Shown here in pieces: positions 10,324-21,361 of a DNA stretch of 31,220 nucleotides; position 1 is the first letter of the stretch; each line of letters opens with the position of its first letter. This DNA is from Ichthyophonus hoferi (Eukaryota > Opisthokonta > Ichthyosporea > Ichthyophonida > Ichthyophonidae). The position numbers and the translations under genes were made by a program. The DNA lies in assembly GCA_002751075.1 (NCBI GenBank), contig NAOQ01000075.1:155774-186993 (forward strand). Reading direction: 5' to 3'. Below the pieces are notes generated by a model. It was not told the origin of the DNA. It saw only the letters and a list, made by a program, of their open reading frames with translations, and did no database searches.

Positions 10324-13300
10324 ATGAGTCGTATTTATGTGGGCAACGTGTCCTACCGCACACACGAGGAGGACCTGGAGGAGGTTTTTGAGCGATATGG
10401 AAAGATTATTAGAATTGACATGAAAAATGGATTCTGTAAGGGACATGTTTTGTTGTTTTTGTTTATCTTTCTTGTTTTCCTTATTTTTTACTTTTTATTG
10501 TTGCTGGGTTTGGTGAATAAATATTATCAATTTTGGAAATATATATTAAGGTTTTATGGCATTTTAGTTTGTTTTTATTGTATACCAGAAAGGGGATACT
10601 ATTGTTAATACGTATTTATATACTGGCAAAACTTCTATTTAGTTTTAGTTAATATCTCCGAAAGGAAAATATATTATTAAAAGTACAGTACATAAAAACT
10701 AACTATTATACAATATGACACACTGCAATATAAAATACAACATGCTATGCAACACGTACCTAAACCCCAACCTTTATACTATTCACAGTAACTATACCAC
10801 ACATACACACATGCTAACATAGATATGCATATTCTGACCATACCCCTACCTTTTCTACAATACTCCAGCCTTCGTGGAGTTCAGCGAAGCACGTGATGCG
10901 GACGATGCTATTCGTGAAGCCAGAGACACCGAGCTGCATGGCAACCGACTCATGGTAGAGATGGCGAAGGGGGCAAGGGCAGGAGGTAGGATTAACATAA
11001 AAATTAACATATAACACTGATGGTTTATTGGTATATATATTAGTTTTGATACTCAGCATAGACAATACGGTTATAGTCATAATCAATTATTCAATTGGTA
11101 TGTCGTTAATTAGTCTATATATAAAGTGAAACTATAAAAGGCCTCTGTTTATAGCAGAATATACGCTCTGGGTTCCACTGTTATAATTGAATATATATGG
11201 TGTTAATTGTTTTGATTAATTAATTCTTTGCGACATACACCACTTTCCTCTCTCATTTACTAAAATAATATATACTCTATACCATGTACTACATATTACT
11301 AACCGGAACTCTATCTTTCTTTTCCTCTCTCTTTTCCCTTTTTCTACACTGGTTCTAATTGTTGTTAACATGTTTTATATTTTTAAATCTGATTTTTGAT
11401 TGGCCTTACAGCTCCTATCCGCGGAGACCGTTGCTTTGTTTGTGGACGGGATGGTCATTGGTAGGTTATATTTTAGTGTATAGTTTATATGTATATGTTA
11501 TATGTAGTATATATATTATTATCAACATCGCATGTGTTTTTCTTTAAATCCCATTAATAATAATTTAATAAGAATAATAATAGTATTATTCTTATTAAAT
11601 TATTTATTACATACATACATGTTCTTGTTATATACACTCTACACCACTCTACCTTAATAAACTGTTACAACGGTAACCATGGCAATACTTGAATAGATGC
11701 TGGTACCCGGATCATATTAGGACGAGTGAAGTCTGTGATTATATCTTTAATCGTTTGTGTCTGGTTGCTATACTTTAAGACAATATTACTGGAGCACTAT
11801 GGGAATGGGGACTCTTGTCTGGGTGTAATTCTGGAGTATTCGGCAATATGCTGGAATATTACTGATAGGAGACAGGGCCCTCTGGACCTTGGTGAGATCC
11901 TACTTTGAAAGTCCCTCTCTTTTTATAACTGAAAAATCAATTAATAAATTTAAAAATTAAATTCTTTTAAATTAATTTTTTACAATTTAACAACTCGATT
12001 ATTGGATAATAAGTTATTTAACCATTTACTTTTTTAACTAGAGCGTCCAGGACAATCTGATTGGATTACACAGTGATGGTTTTTCGATTGGTTGACACCT
12101 GCCAATCGAATCGCTAATTGGTTTATCAATGTTCTTATACATCGATTAACTTATGATCATTATGAATACATCCTACAATTATGTCGGACCTATTTTTAAT
12201 CTGCCAATAACCATTAAGATTTTGTACTCTAGTAGTATACTTTCACCCCCAGTGTATATAAAAATAGACCAATTAGATACCTCTATGGTGATCTATCTTA
12301 ACTTCTCATTGAGTAAAGGAATATAAAATTAACAAGGTGAACCTATAAATGGTGAGATTTAAAATGGTAAAATGAATACAAATATTTTGAACTCTCATTG
12401 CTCTTTTTATGTCTTCCCTGTGAATTTAATTTATCACTAATGATTTAACTAAGTACTAATTAACATGTATATATTGTAGGGCCCGCGACTGCAGATTTGG
12501 CACTGGGTATGTATTGTGTGAGTCTTTAGTTTGTGGTATATTCGGATTGTTGATTGTGATAAAAGTATTGCTTGCACTATATATATCGTCATACTATATT
12601 ATATTATATTATACAATACATATTCATTCACACAATAAAGTTTAAAGGTATATATATAATTAATTTAATATGATACTTTCCTATTAGATAAAGATATAAC
12701 CTATAGAATCTTCTACAATGGAATTATAAATCTGCTTTAGATACTATACACTGCAACTACAGTTAGCTATTTGAAATAGATGAATATCTTTTATTGTTTT
12801 AGAGTTATGCACATTCAATAATTATAAAATTAATTACTACCTATGATTGGACTATTAAATATAGTATACTACAATCGAAGTTGATATGGTCACCATAATA
12901 TACAATCGCCTAATATTCCTCCAATTATTTTTTATGATTTTAAAATTCTAATTAGCGAAATGGTAAACAGAGCTGGTGATTGTCGTAATGGTCTCTGCTT
13001 CAAGTGTGGGAGAGATGGCCATCTAGCCAGAGACTGTCCGTATGTAACTCCCTATAGAGCTATAGAACCCCCCAACATTGCCTTTTAAGATAAATTTACA
13101 TACAATATACACATCCCGTTGGGTAAATTTACATGACCTAGCTGAGGCATATGGTTGTTGGTTGTTATGAAGTTGTTATAAACACTTTATAGAGTATATT
13201 TACACACTTTATAGGACCCCTTCTCTAGTTAATTTACATGTGCGCTTCGACTTCCATGGTTGCTGATTGTGGTGTATTTGTTGTTATTATTTGTTTTTAC

Positions 13301-15042
13301 TTGCTATTATTATTATTTTTTATTTTTATTCTTATTCATTTTAATTGTATACTACTATTACTTAAGTATATTGAGCCAATTTTCTTCATTTACCTATCCT
13401 ACTACACCCCAATTTCCATTGCCCTATACCTCTGTGCCTAGTACAATTAAATAATCCAACCACATCACTCGAAACCCTTGAGTTTTCCTGATTTTATTGG
13501 ACAAGGCGTGTGTGTTATATAGTATATAGTGTGTACAGCCAATGAGTATTATGTTAGTTTTATATTGGCTATATGCATACACGCATGCATGATCTATGAT
13601 TAGATCCAATCTCTTATACCATTGGTTGGGGCCATCACTACAGATCTGATCGCAGTATGTCCAGGAGAAGAAGGTAGGTGAGATTGTTCAATTGGCTTAG
13701 ATTAGATTGTAATTTACTTTATCATAAGTATATTAGATTTGATCACAGTAAAGTAGATTAGACTGTAATATACCCATCATACTCTTTCTATCCTATTTTA
13801 CCTAATACTATGACTACTACTACTAACACTAAGCCCTCTCCCTCTCCATCCTATAGCTATAGTCGTAGTCGCTCTCCCCCTAGGCGTCGTAGGTAAGACA
13901 TTCCACCAATGATATTTATATATTAAATATCACAAGGTGTTATATGTTTATGTTTTAATAGATTTGCTGATACTTGAAAATCATAATATATAATGATGTG
14001 CATACATACATACAACATATATACCTACATCCACACACATACTTATCTAACAATCCTCTCTCTCTTTTCCTCTCCCTCTCCCTCCCCCTCCTCTAGATAC
14101 ACTCCTAGCCGTAGCCGTAGCCCTGTGTATAAAAGGGATGGTCGTAGTAGTTACCGTTCACGCTCTCGTTCTCGTGGTCGTAGATCAGACTCTCCCCGTA
14201 GAGACAGAGACAGGTAGGGACAATGAAATTACAAAAAGGGGTTCTATAGGGAGAGATTATTCTATTGCAATTGTTATAGCGTCTTAGAGTGAAATTACGG
14301 ACAGGGGGTCTATAGGGAGGGGTTATTATATGGTAGTAGTTATGACGTGGTAGGTAGTAGGTAGAGCTACATTAATGTAGGTCATATTTGTGACATTGTT
14401 TAAAGGTATGACGCAATGCATAGAGACCGACTTGTATCTAAGTTGGAAATGAGGGGTAACCAATAAGAATGAACTGTAAGCTGGTAAAGGAGATTCTTAT
14501 TGGATTAAGATAGTATTCAAGGAAAGACAATAATGATTGGGTTAAAGTTTTTAAACAACAATACTAATTGGCACTATGGAAAGCTCTATATATATATATA
14601 GATTAACCATAGAAGGAATGACAGGGTGTTGTTACCTATTTTTATTTTTTCTAATACATCTCCTTCTCTCTCTCCTCATCGCCTATATAGTCGTAGCAGA
14701 TCTCGTGGACCTCGCCGCACATCTAGGAGCCCTCGCCGTGATTCCAGGAGGTGAGCAACCAATGAGGGAACACCAGCTAATATTAGACTAATCAATATAT
14801 GCAATATAGTATCATCTAGTATATATATAATATGTATGTATATGGTATTTCTATCTTTATACTAATTACTCTACCCTATCCTACCTCATGACAACAGCCC
14901 CCCACCGCGTGATAATAGCCCAGTGAAACGGGATCGTAGCCCCTCGGTGAGAAGAGATCGCAGCCGATCAGTGTCGGTTAAGAGAGATCGCTCTCCTAGT
15001 CCAATTAAACGCGATCGCAGCCCATCTCCCGCTCGCCATTGA
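10324..15042 (+). CDS. SR splicing factor with RRM, two CCHC zinc knuckles and RS domain (RS2Z-like)
   Basis: Ten exons encode 258 aa: 10324-10435, 10869-10985, 11412-11460, 12480-12506, 12956-13039, 13644-13673, 13857-13892, 14097-14213, 14691-14750 and 14898-15042 (TGA). All borders are GT...AG and phase is kept throughout. Residues 1-71 form an RRM with RNP2 IYVGNV (4-9) and RNP1 within NGFSFVEF (35-42). Knuckle 1 is CFVCGRDGHWARDC (84-97) and knuckle 2 CFKCGRDGHLARDC (116-129). From about 131 to the end it is rich in RS, SR and KRDRSPS motifs. SR proteins bind exonic enhancers and recruit U1 snRNP and U2AF in the nucleus; Ser phosphorylation of the RS tail controls localisation. Two knuckles resemble plant RS2Z proteins; animal SRSF7 has one. 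Introns 3-9 are all phase 2, so exons 4-9 are skippable in frame, hinting at alternative splicing. The ATG is the only one consistent with a full RRM. Confidence 0.92.
11559..11604. repeat. Perfect 21-bp hairpin in intron 3 of the SR protein gene
   Basis: AATAATTTAATAAGAATAATA (11559-11579) and its exact complement (11584-11604) are separated by four bases (ATAG). In RNA this folds into an uninterrupted 21-bp stem. It lies about 100 bases after the donor of exon 3. Confidence 0.85.
12588..12615. repeat. Degenerate (TATAT)n pentamer tract in SR gene intron 4
   Basis: ACTATATTATATTATATTAT and flanking bases follow a five-base period. It is the same kind of tract that is frequent in the HAUS5-like gene introns. 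Confidence 0.5.
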
Positions 15043-16045
15043 TTGGGCAATATTCAAATTGGTAAATATGATTGGTTGTACATAATTAATTAATCTATCA
15101 TGTAGTTAACCGTTCTGTTTGTTCGCCTTCATATAGTATAGTATAATATAATATTTACGCCCCTCTATTCCCTAACTGTATTCGTATTTTTTATTAGTTA
15201 TGTGTTATATTGATATTTAAAATTTAAAAGTAAACATAAACCACAGCGCCTATGTGTGTGTGATTATGCACATATTATTATTAGTTTATTATCATACCAC
15301 TATACTATCTTCATCAGCTCTCATTAACCAATTCAATCCCCTGTACAGGTTAACTCTACCCCTTCTCGCGTTACTGTTAGTCTATATTCTCGCATGGAAT
15401 CCATACTCAGTCATTCCTATTACCTCCCTGCCTCCTTCCACCTACTAGGCTGTCTAAATACTACTGCACGGTGTCTAACTGGGTTATGATTAGTTTATTG
15501 GCAGGTGCCAAAATGTCTATTATTGGGACATGAGATATCAATAAATACAGTAGCCAATTAAACTACATATTGGTATTGATCATGATTGATCTGATTTAAG
15601 ACTAGTTGGGTCCGATAGAAGGAGGAATGTATGCGTACATAATATATATACTATCTTACTCGAGTTAGGCTAGCATTTAGCCTATATTTTTCCTGTTGGG
15701 TGGCCACTATAAAATAGTCTTTTGTAATATGATAAGTGTTTAAAACGAATGGCCTTACTGCTTTAATACACAACTAGTAGGATGCTACTTAAAGGAGAAT
15801 GTTCTTTTATATGCAGTACTGTGGTTAATTAGTTCAGTAAATCCATCACACTTGATTCTGATTGTTTATAAATAGTGTGTATAGTGGTCAGAACTTATTT
15901 GAAAGCTAGCTAGTACTAGTGTTTCTATGTTCTATTGTGAATGATTGTATGTGCTTTGAATATTCCTATCATCTAGTAAGGAATATATGTTAAAGCCCTA
16001 CTAAACTCACCCCTTTGGTTAAATGAAAGAGGCCTTTGATTTCTT
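15043..16045. other. 3' flank of the SR protein gene and intergenic DNA
   Basis: The first few hundred bases are presumably 3' untranslated sequence. A pyrimidine-rich segment at about 15349-15480 has open frames in two phases and a preceding CTGTACAG acceptor-like string. It could be an untranslated or alternative 3' exon, but it has no recognisable protein similarity. Nothing else is supported. Confidence 0.45.
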
Positions 16046-16078
16046 CCCAGGTAGAATATTGTAAATATTCTACCTGGG
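16046..16078. repeat. Perfect 15-bp palindrome with 3-base loop
   Basis: CCCAGGTAGAATATT (16046-16060), loop GTA, then the exact complement (16064-16078). The arm shares CCCAGGTAGAAT with the outer end of the inverted repeat near 16967, suggesting a common repeat family. Confidence 0.85.
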
Positions 16079-16731
16079 ATCCAAAACTGATTGCAGATAC
16101 AGCGTTCATATTTATAATCGGAGGAGAGGCATGATATTCTTCTAGTTGGCTTTATAGATTGGTATTTGTATTAGATGGTTCTAACTCTCGAGATATATAT
16201 CTCACATAATATAGAGATTGAATTTTCTAGCATCTCTAAAAAAATTGAGCCAATATTGATTGAATAACTGAACAGTAGTAGTCATTGTTCTTTTTAGCCT
16301 TATATATATATCTCTCTCTTGCTGCTTCAAAACAATATTTATATTATTCATTGAAAAATACCATAAACCCCTTATTTATAAGTGTATTTGGTACATGAAT
16401 ATTCATGGGCACATTTGCTCTAATCATTACAACATTATTAGCCAGCAATAATATATAATGCTTCCAACACAAAATTATTCCTGATTTTAACCAGAAATAA
16501 TTGCTATTTTTGTGATACTAAAACTAATGTAAAGGAACAATCGGTAAAAAGTGCAGTGGAAACTTTAATCCCAATCAATATTGAGCAATTAATTAATCAA
16601 GTCTCAGAGCTTTAGTGCATATGTTCCTGAAACCATGAGAGGGTTTCAAAGTAATTTTAAATAAGATCAGGTTTGTGGTTATGGGAATGTTTTACCATAT
16701 CTAATTAGAAAATTTACAACATATGCTATAT

Positions 16732-16971
16732 CTGGGCAATGTTAACCTGGATACCCATTGATGTTATCTTAGAGCTGTTTGGTAATTATAAATGTAGAAT
16801 TTCAAATCATTGGCCATATCTAAGTATAATACAAGGTATACCATATCATCTCCAATATCAAGTCAGGTAGCAGTCTTGGATTTAGACATACCCAACAATC
16901 CCCAAAACAGCATGATGAACTATCATCTGGCTATAGGATGCCTCATATGGGTATCCAGGTAACATGCCCAG
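16732..16971. repeat. 240-bp element with about 25-bp terminal inverted repeats (MITE-like)
   Basis: The left arm at 16732-16758 (CTGGGCAATGTTAACC then TGGATACCCAT) and right arm at 16947-16971 (ATGGGTATCCAGGTAAC then ATGCCCAG) are inverted copies that differ by two single-base indels. The roughly 190 bases between are non-coding. Size, termini and lack of coding fit a miniature inverted-repeat transposable element or a foldback. No clear target-site duplication was identified by eye. Confidence 0.55.
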
Positions 16972-16989
16972 GTAGAATAGGTTTACTAT

Positions 16990-17790
16990 GGTACACTAGT
17001 CCCTTGTCTTTACTGGTGTTCAAGTAGGCAATGCCCCGTTGGGCTATCTTCTACTGAACAATCTTTGGATCCAACATGCACCTTCTTAGAAAACAAACAG
17101 CAAAATGTGTATCTGGCCTGGTAAGGTGCGAGACCTAAAGTAAGCATCTTACAGTTTTTTGGTATTCCTGAACATTGTATCTGGTCTTGTCTACTGTTTC
17201 CAGGCTGCTACTTGCTCGAAGGTATTGGGAACATGGAAGGCTTTACATTCTCCATGTCAAAATTGCGGATGATCTGCTTTACATATTCCTCTTGAAATGG
17301 ATGTATTGCTCCATCCTTATCCTTTTGGATTTGATATCCCACACATTCCTTGGGATAACCCATTACTTTTGTCTTAAAGGTCTGGCTCATTCTAGTCACC
17401 ATAGTGCCTATCACTTCATTACTATCAGAAATTACCAACATATCATCTACATAACCACAGGCTGCCATAAAGTATGGAACACCATGTGATACAAAGAAAC
17501 ATGGGTCAGCTGATGAAGGAAAAAGATTCCTTTTTGCCAGAAAAGCAGCCAAAGTCTTAAGCCAAGCTAAGGCTGACTGCTTTAAACCATAAAGTGATTT
17601 TTGCAGTTTACAAACTATTGACGAAAATTCTGGATCTTTGAATCCTTCTGGCTGGAGCATGTAAATGGCCTTCTCTAATTTTCCATTGAGGTAGGCTCCA
17701 ACTATGGTAATCACACCATCTCCAGGCTTGAAGCTGCTGCCGTGGCCAATACAATCTTGATTATTGTCATTGTGCGGAGAGGCGATTCTG
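16990..17790 (-). mobile_element. Fossil Ty1/copia reverse transcriptase fragment
   Basis: The minus strand encodes a recognisable stretch of Ty1/copia-class reverse transcriptase. It has the family blocks AYLNGKLEKAIYMLQPEGF, KLQKSLYGLKQS.LAW and the catalytic box YVDDM, with similarity fading toward both ends. The clearest coding stretch is at about 17208-17714. Treated as a fossil: an isolated piece, broken, with no terminal repeats seen next to it. It lies opposite in strand to the integrase- and protease-like pieces just downstream, so the locus is rearranged or holds more than one insertion. Confidence 0.85.
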
Positions 17791-18299
17791 TTGCAAGTTT
17801 TAGCTAGTTAGATATGAGAGACTTAGTGTCATATGTTTTCAACTAGAACGTTATTGTTGCCTTAATTAATTATAATTGTGTGAAGTACTCAGTAGCTAGC
17901 CTCTCCATGACTGGTTAGTATTTTCATACATAGAACTATTAATCAATAAGAAACCATTGGATTAGCAGTAAAAGACTATTAATAGATATATTTTAATTAA
18001 TAGCAATTAGCTTTAATGAAGTCATTGTTTATGGATACCAATTAGATCACAGCTAACAAAAAAGGGCTTTTAAAAGCACAAGTTTTAGTTTATAATTTGG
18101 GGTTTTTATTATTGTAATCTTGAGACTTAAACCTTTCAGGACTTGAACTTCTTGGAACATTAATTTTAGATAACTTCACACTAATCTTAGGTACTAGTGC
18201 TAAACTAAGCACTTAGCACAAAAGCAATTCATATTATAATCCAGTGTCTATATCAATTTGCACAATGTGATTATACTGATTGGTATTCAGTACAATCTG
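17791..18299. other. Spacer between copia fossil pieces
   Basis: AT-rich sequence with no recognisable coding or repeat structure. It may be degraded element DNA or host sequence. Confidence 0.4.
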
Positions 18300-19480
18300 T
18301 GGAAACTCTATAATGCCTCCTAAGGTCTCAGACACAGGCCAGAAAATTATGTAAGTAAAAAACATATAAAAGGACTTTTTATTTTGAGTACTTGCAATCC
18401 CTCTTTAGAGTTTGGCTATGTCTTTTCATAGAAAATATCTTAAGGTGACAAAAAGATAAATAATGATTATGTCCAACATAGCTTTAGCATCAAAATATAT
18501 TGCCAAGAAGTCAAGAGTGATTGTTTCTTCATCTTTGGAAAACCACATATCCAAAGGATCCAAGGTGAGGACTACCAAGATGTACTCTCTAATGATTGCT
18601 GACATACTCATGCCACTGGAGAACTCGGAGACAAGCCTGTTTGAACCCAGCTCCACAGACAATGACTAACAATGGTAGCGAGTATGTCAATGCAGACTTT
18701 GACCATTTTTTGAAGAAAAATGGCATTGTACACCAGACTATTTTTCCTTACCATCCCCAGAAAAATGCCATCAGTGAATGACTCAACCAGACACTCCTTA
18801 CAATGGTTTGCAGTTCAGTATTTGAGAGTGGTCTCTTGGGACAGTTCTGGGATGAAGCAGCAAGAACAGCAGCTTTTGGATTGAATGCATTACCTTCCCA
18901 CAGTATACAACAAGAGTCACATGTATACTGTTCAACACCAACCAACACAGCAAGGCTATCAAAACATTTGCTGGGTTGCTTTGCTCCATCTCTCAAGGGT
19001 ATCATGCTAATTCAACAGATGCGTTCATCATTGACAGTGGGGCCAGCTGCCATATTTGCAGCAACAATCAGCCACTCTGAGATCTCAAGCCCATACATGT
19101 TGGCATCACAATCAACACAGGAGAAGCTGCCATAGCTACCCTTCAAGGTCCCATCAAAATCAGGGCAATGATTGAGCACATCACACAAGATGTGGTAGTC
19201 CAATATGTTTTCTACACCAGTGCAGCTGTGTTCAACTTGTTCTCTATCCCATCGCCTCATAGTCAGGGAGTAGCAACTATTTTCTATGATGACCTAGTCA
19301 CAGTTTCAGTCAATGGCGTTCTTCTCCTTATAGAGAAGTCATTTAACAACAATATCTATTTATTTAATGCAAGTATTATCTTGCCCACTAGATCCCTACA
19401 ATACCAAATTAGTTGAACTGGAGACCACATATAAAATCCATTGGCTACAATGTGTGTCATGACAGATTGATGAACTGCTC
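18300..19480 (+). mobile_element. Fossil Ty1/copia integrase- and protease-like fragments
   Basis: The plus strand carries short stretches resembling copia integrase (about 18640-18990, with NGSEYVN and an HxxxPYxPQ-like block). Further downstream (about 19010-19400) are stretches resembling the aspartic protease region (DSGAS, then NLFSI). In an ordinary copia element protease precedes integrase, so these parts are out of order. The material is a fossil, clearly broken, with perhaps five or more interruptions over the recognisable parts. No long terminal repeats are evident. Degradation and rearrangement suggest an old insertion. Confidence 0.75.
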
Positions 19481-20142
19481 TCATCTATTAACTGAGTAAA
19501 TAAACATAATTTATGAATTATTACTGTAAAATACAATATATTATATATAAACAAATGAAGTATTTGAAACTAATTAATTCTGACTAGAATGATTTTGACT
19601 TATGTTTTATATATTGCTGTATTCAATTTATGTTGCTGACCAATTGCAGATAAAGCTGGCATAGGTTGCAGCATAAAGCCAATCAAAGGTTAAAGGTATT
19701 TCATATCTCCTGTATGACCATTAATTGGCAATTAGTAAAATAAAAATGCCCAGACCCAATCATATACAAATACATAAGTATAACATTAAATCTCATATGG
19801 CGAGGGCAATCAATCATCATACATTACACTAAACAAAAATTTAAAGCATCAACTATTTCAATTGAAGTCCCTATCACACTAAAGACCAATAAAAATAACA
19901 ATATTAAAGCTTGCATTATAATGCATATTGTATAGTACAATGTGCTATACATTAAAACATACATATGTATGTTTTGGTATGTTATAAGTGGAAATGGTAT
20001 TATTATACAGAGGATTAGAGGGAAGGAGGATATAAAACAGGTAGGGAATATAGGCTATGTACATATATCTACCTATTTATACATATAAAAATATATACCT
20101 ATACCTATATCTGCTTATCCACATAGTATAACAAAGCCATAC
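19481..20142. other. AT-rich intergenic DNA
   Basis: No supported gene. It contains TA-rich palindromic runs around 19960 but nothing distinctive. Confidence 0.45.
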
Positions 20143-21361
20143 CTTTTTAGTCTCTGTATTATCCTGTGGCATCTGAGATGCCTCAGCCTCCTGATTCTTA
20201 AGATATGCCTTATTGTACAGTAATATAGCTAGGTTAGAAAGGGTTTGTACAAAGTTACAGTCTTAATTAATCAATTAGTGCTAATTTTTTAAATAGTCTG
20301 TATAAAATATACTTTATCTTATAAGTATAAAGGTTTGCCACATATAGTTAAAAACATCATTTTGGTAAAAAGATAACTATATTTTAAATCAATTATTTAC
20401 TCAATAATAGGCTAATAATAGGCTAATAATAGTCTTTAATTACTTAATTAATTAATAATCAAGATCTCAATTAATCTAAATATAATATGCTATATTTAAA
20501 AGCTATTAGAGGGTTATGTTGCCTGANNNNNNNNNNNNNNNNNNNNNNNNNNNNNNNNNNNNNNNNNNNNNNNNNNNNNNNNNNNNNNNNNNNNNNNNNN
20601 NNNNNNNNNNNNNNNNNNNNNNNNNNNNNNNNNNNNNNNNNNNNNNNNNNNNNNNNNNNNNNNNNNNNNNNNNNNNNNNNNNNNNNNNNNNNNNNNNNNN
20701 NNNNNNNNNNNNNNNNNNNNNNNNNNNNNNNNNNNNNNNNNNNNNNNNNNNNNNNNNNNNNNNNNNNNNNNNNNNNNNNNNNNNNNNNNNNNNNNNNNNN
20801 NNNNNNNNNNNNNNNNNNNNNNNNNNNNNNNNNNNNNNNNNNNNNNNNNNNNNNNNNNNNNNNNNNNNNNNNNNNNNNNNNNNNNNNNNNTTTGCCACAT
20901 ATAGTTAAAAACATCATTTTGGTAAAAAGATAACTATATTTTAAATCAATTATTTACTCAATAATAGGCTAATAATAGGCTAATAATAGTCTTTAATTAC
21001 TTAATTAATTAATAATCAAGATCTCAATTAATCTAAATATAATATGCTATATTTAAAAGCTATTAGAGGGTTATGTTGCAATAGGATCATCCTCTCTTTT
21101 TTTTTGCACAGTTATACTAAATTAAGATCTTTAGCCTTTACTTAATTAACAACGAATCTCCCTTTACATGGACATATATACACCTACTCATACACACACA
21201 TATTTATACACAAATACACATAGATAAACATAAATTCTACATCCAGGTTAAACACAGACAGCCAATCAAACCTCTACCTTATATTTTGCATTCTGAAATC
21301 TATGAAGGATTAGGCCAGATATAAAAAAGGCAAGGAAAATATGTACCCTTGTCCAACCCTC
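20143..21361 (-). CDS. Possible minus-strand gene fragment with tiny exons, function unknown
   Basis: Three minus-strand segments with canonical borders keep one phase: 21361-21347 (15 bases), 21299-21278 (22 bases) and 20208-20143 (66 bases). Translated in order they give RVGQG, FQNAKYK and AYLKNQEAEASQMPQD followed by NTETKK. The 66-base segment has the best coding composition (CAG, GAG and AAG codons, highest G+C locally) and a clear AAAAAG|GTATGG donor. I do not recognise the protein, and neither the first nor the last exon was found. The intron between the second and third segments contains the sequence gap. The two small segments are short enough to be chance. Confidence 0.28.
20334..20522 (+). 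repeat. 189-bp direct repeat, left copy, flanking assembly gap
   Basis: Starts TTTGCCACATATAG and ends GGGTTATGTTGC. It appears identical base for base to 20891-21079 on the far side of the gap. Confidence 0.9.
20527..20890. other. Assembly gap (364 N)
   Basis: Run of undetermined bases. Any open frame spanning it is meaningless. Confidence 1.
20891..21079 (+). repeat. 189-bp direct repeat, right copy, flanking assembly gap
   Basis: Identical to 20334-20522. It starts exactly at the last N, as expected if one locus was placed twice on either side of an unresolved join. Confidence 0.9.

Noticed and set aside
10324-10608. 94-codon plus-strand open frame
   Set aside because: Only the first 37 codons are real (SR gene exon 1). 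The remainder is read-through into intron 1, shown by a GTAAGG donor and a loss of RRM similarity that resumes at 10869.
13238-13454. Two overlapping plus-strand frames of about 65 codons
   Set aside because: They lie in SR gene intron 5 and consist of poly-Tyr/Leu/Ile low-complexity sequence.
17175-17489. 104-codon plus-strand frame
   Set aside because: Antisense to the copia reverse-transcriptase fossil.
20471-20933. Five open frames on both strands across the gap
   Set aside because: Produced entirely by undetermined bases.
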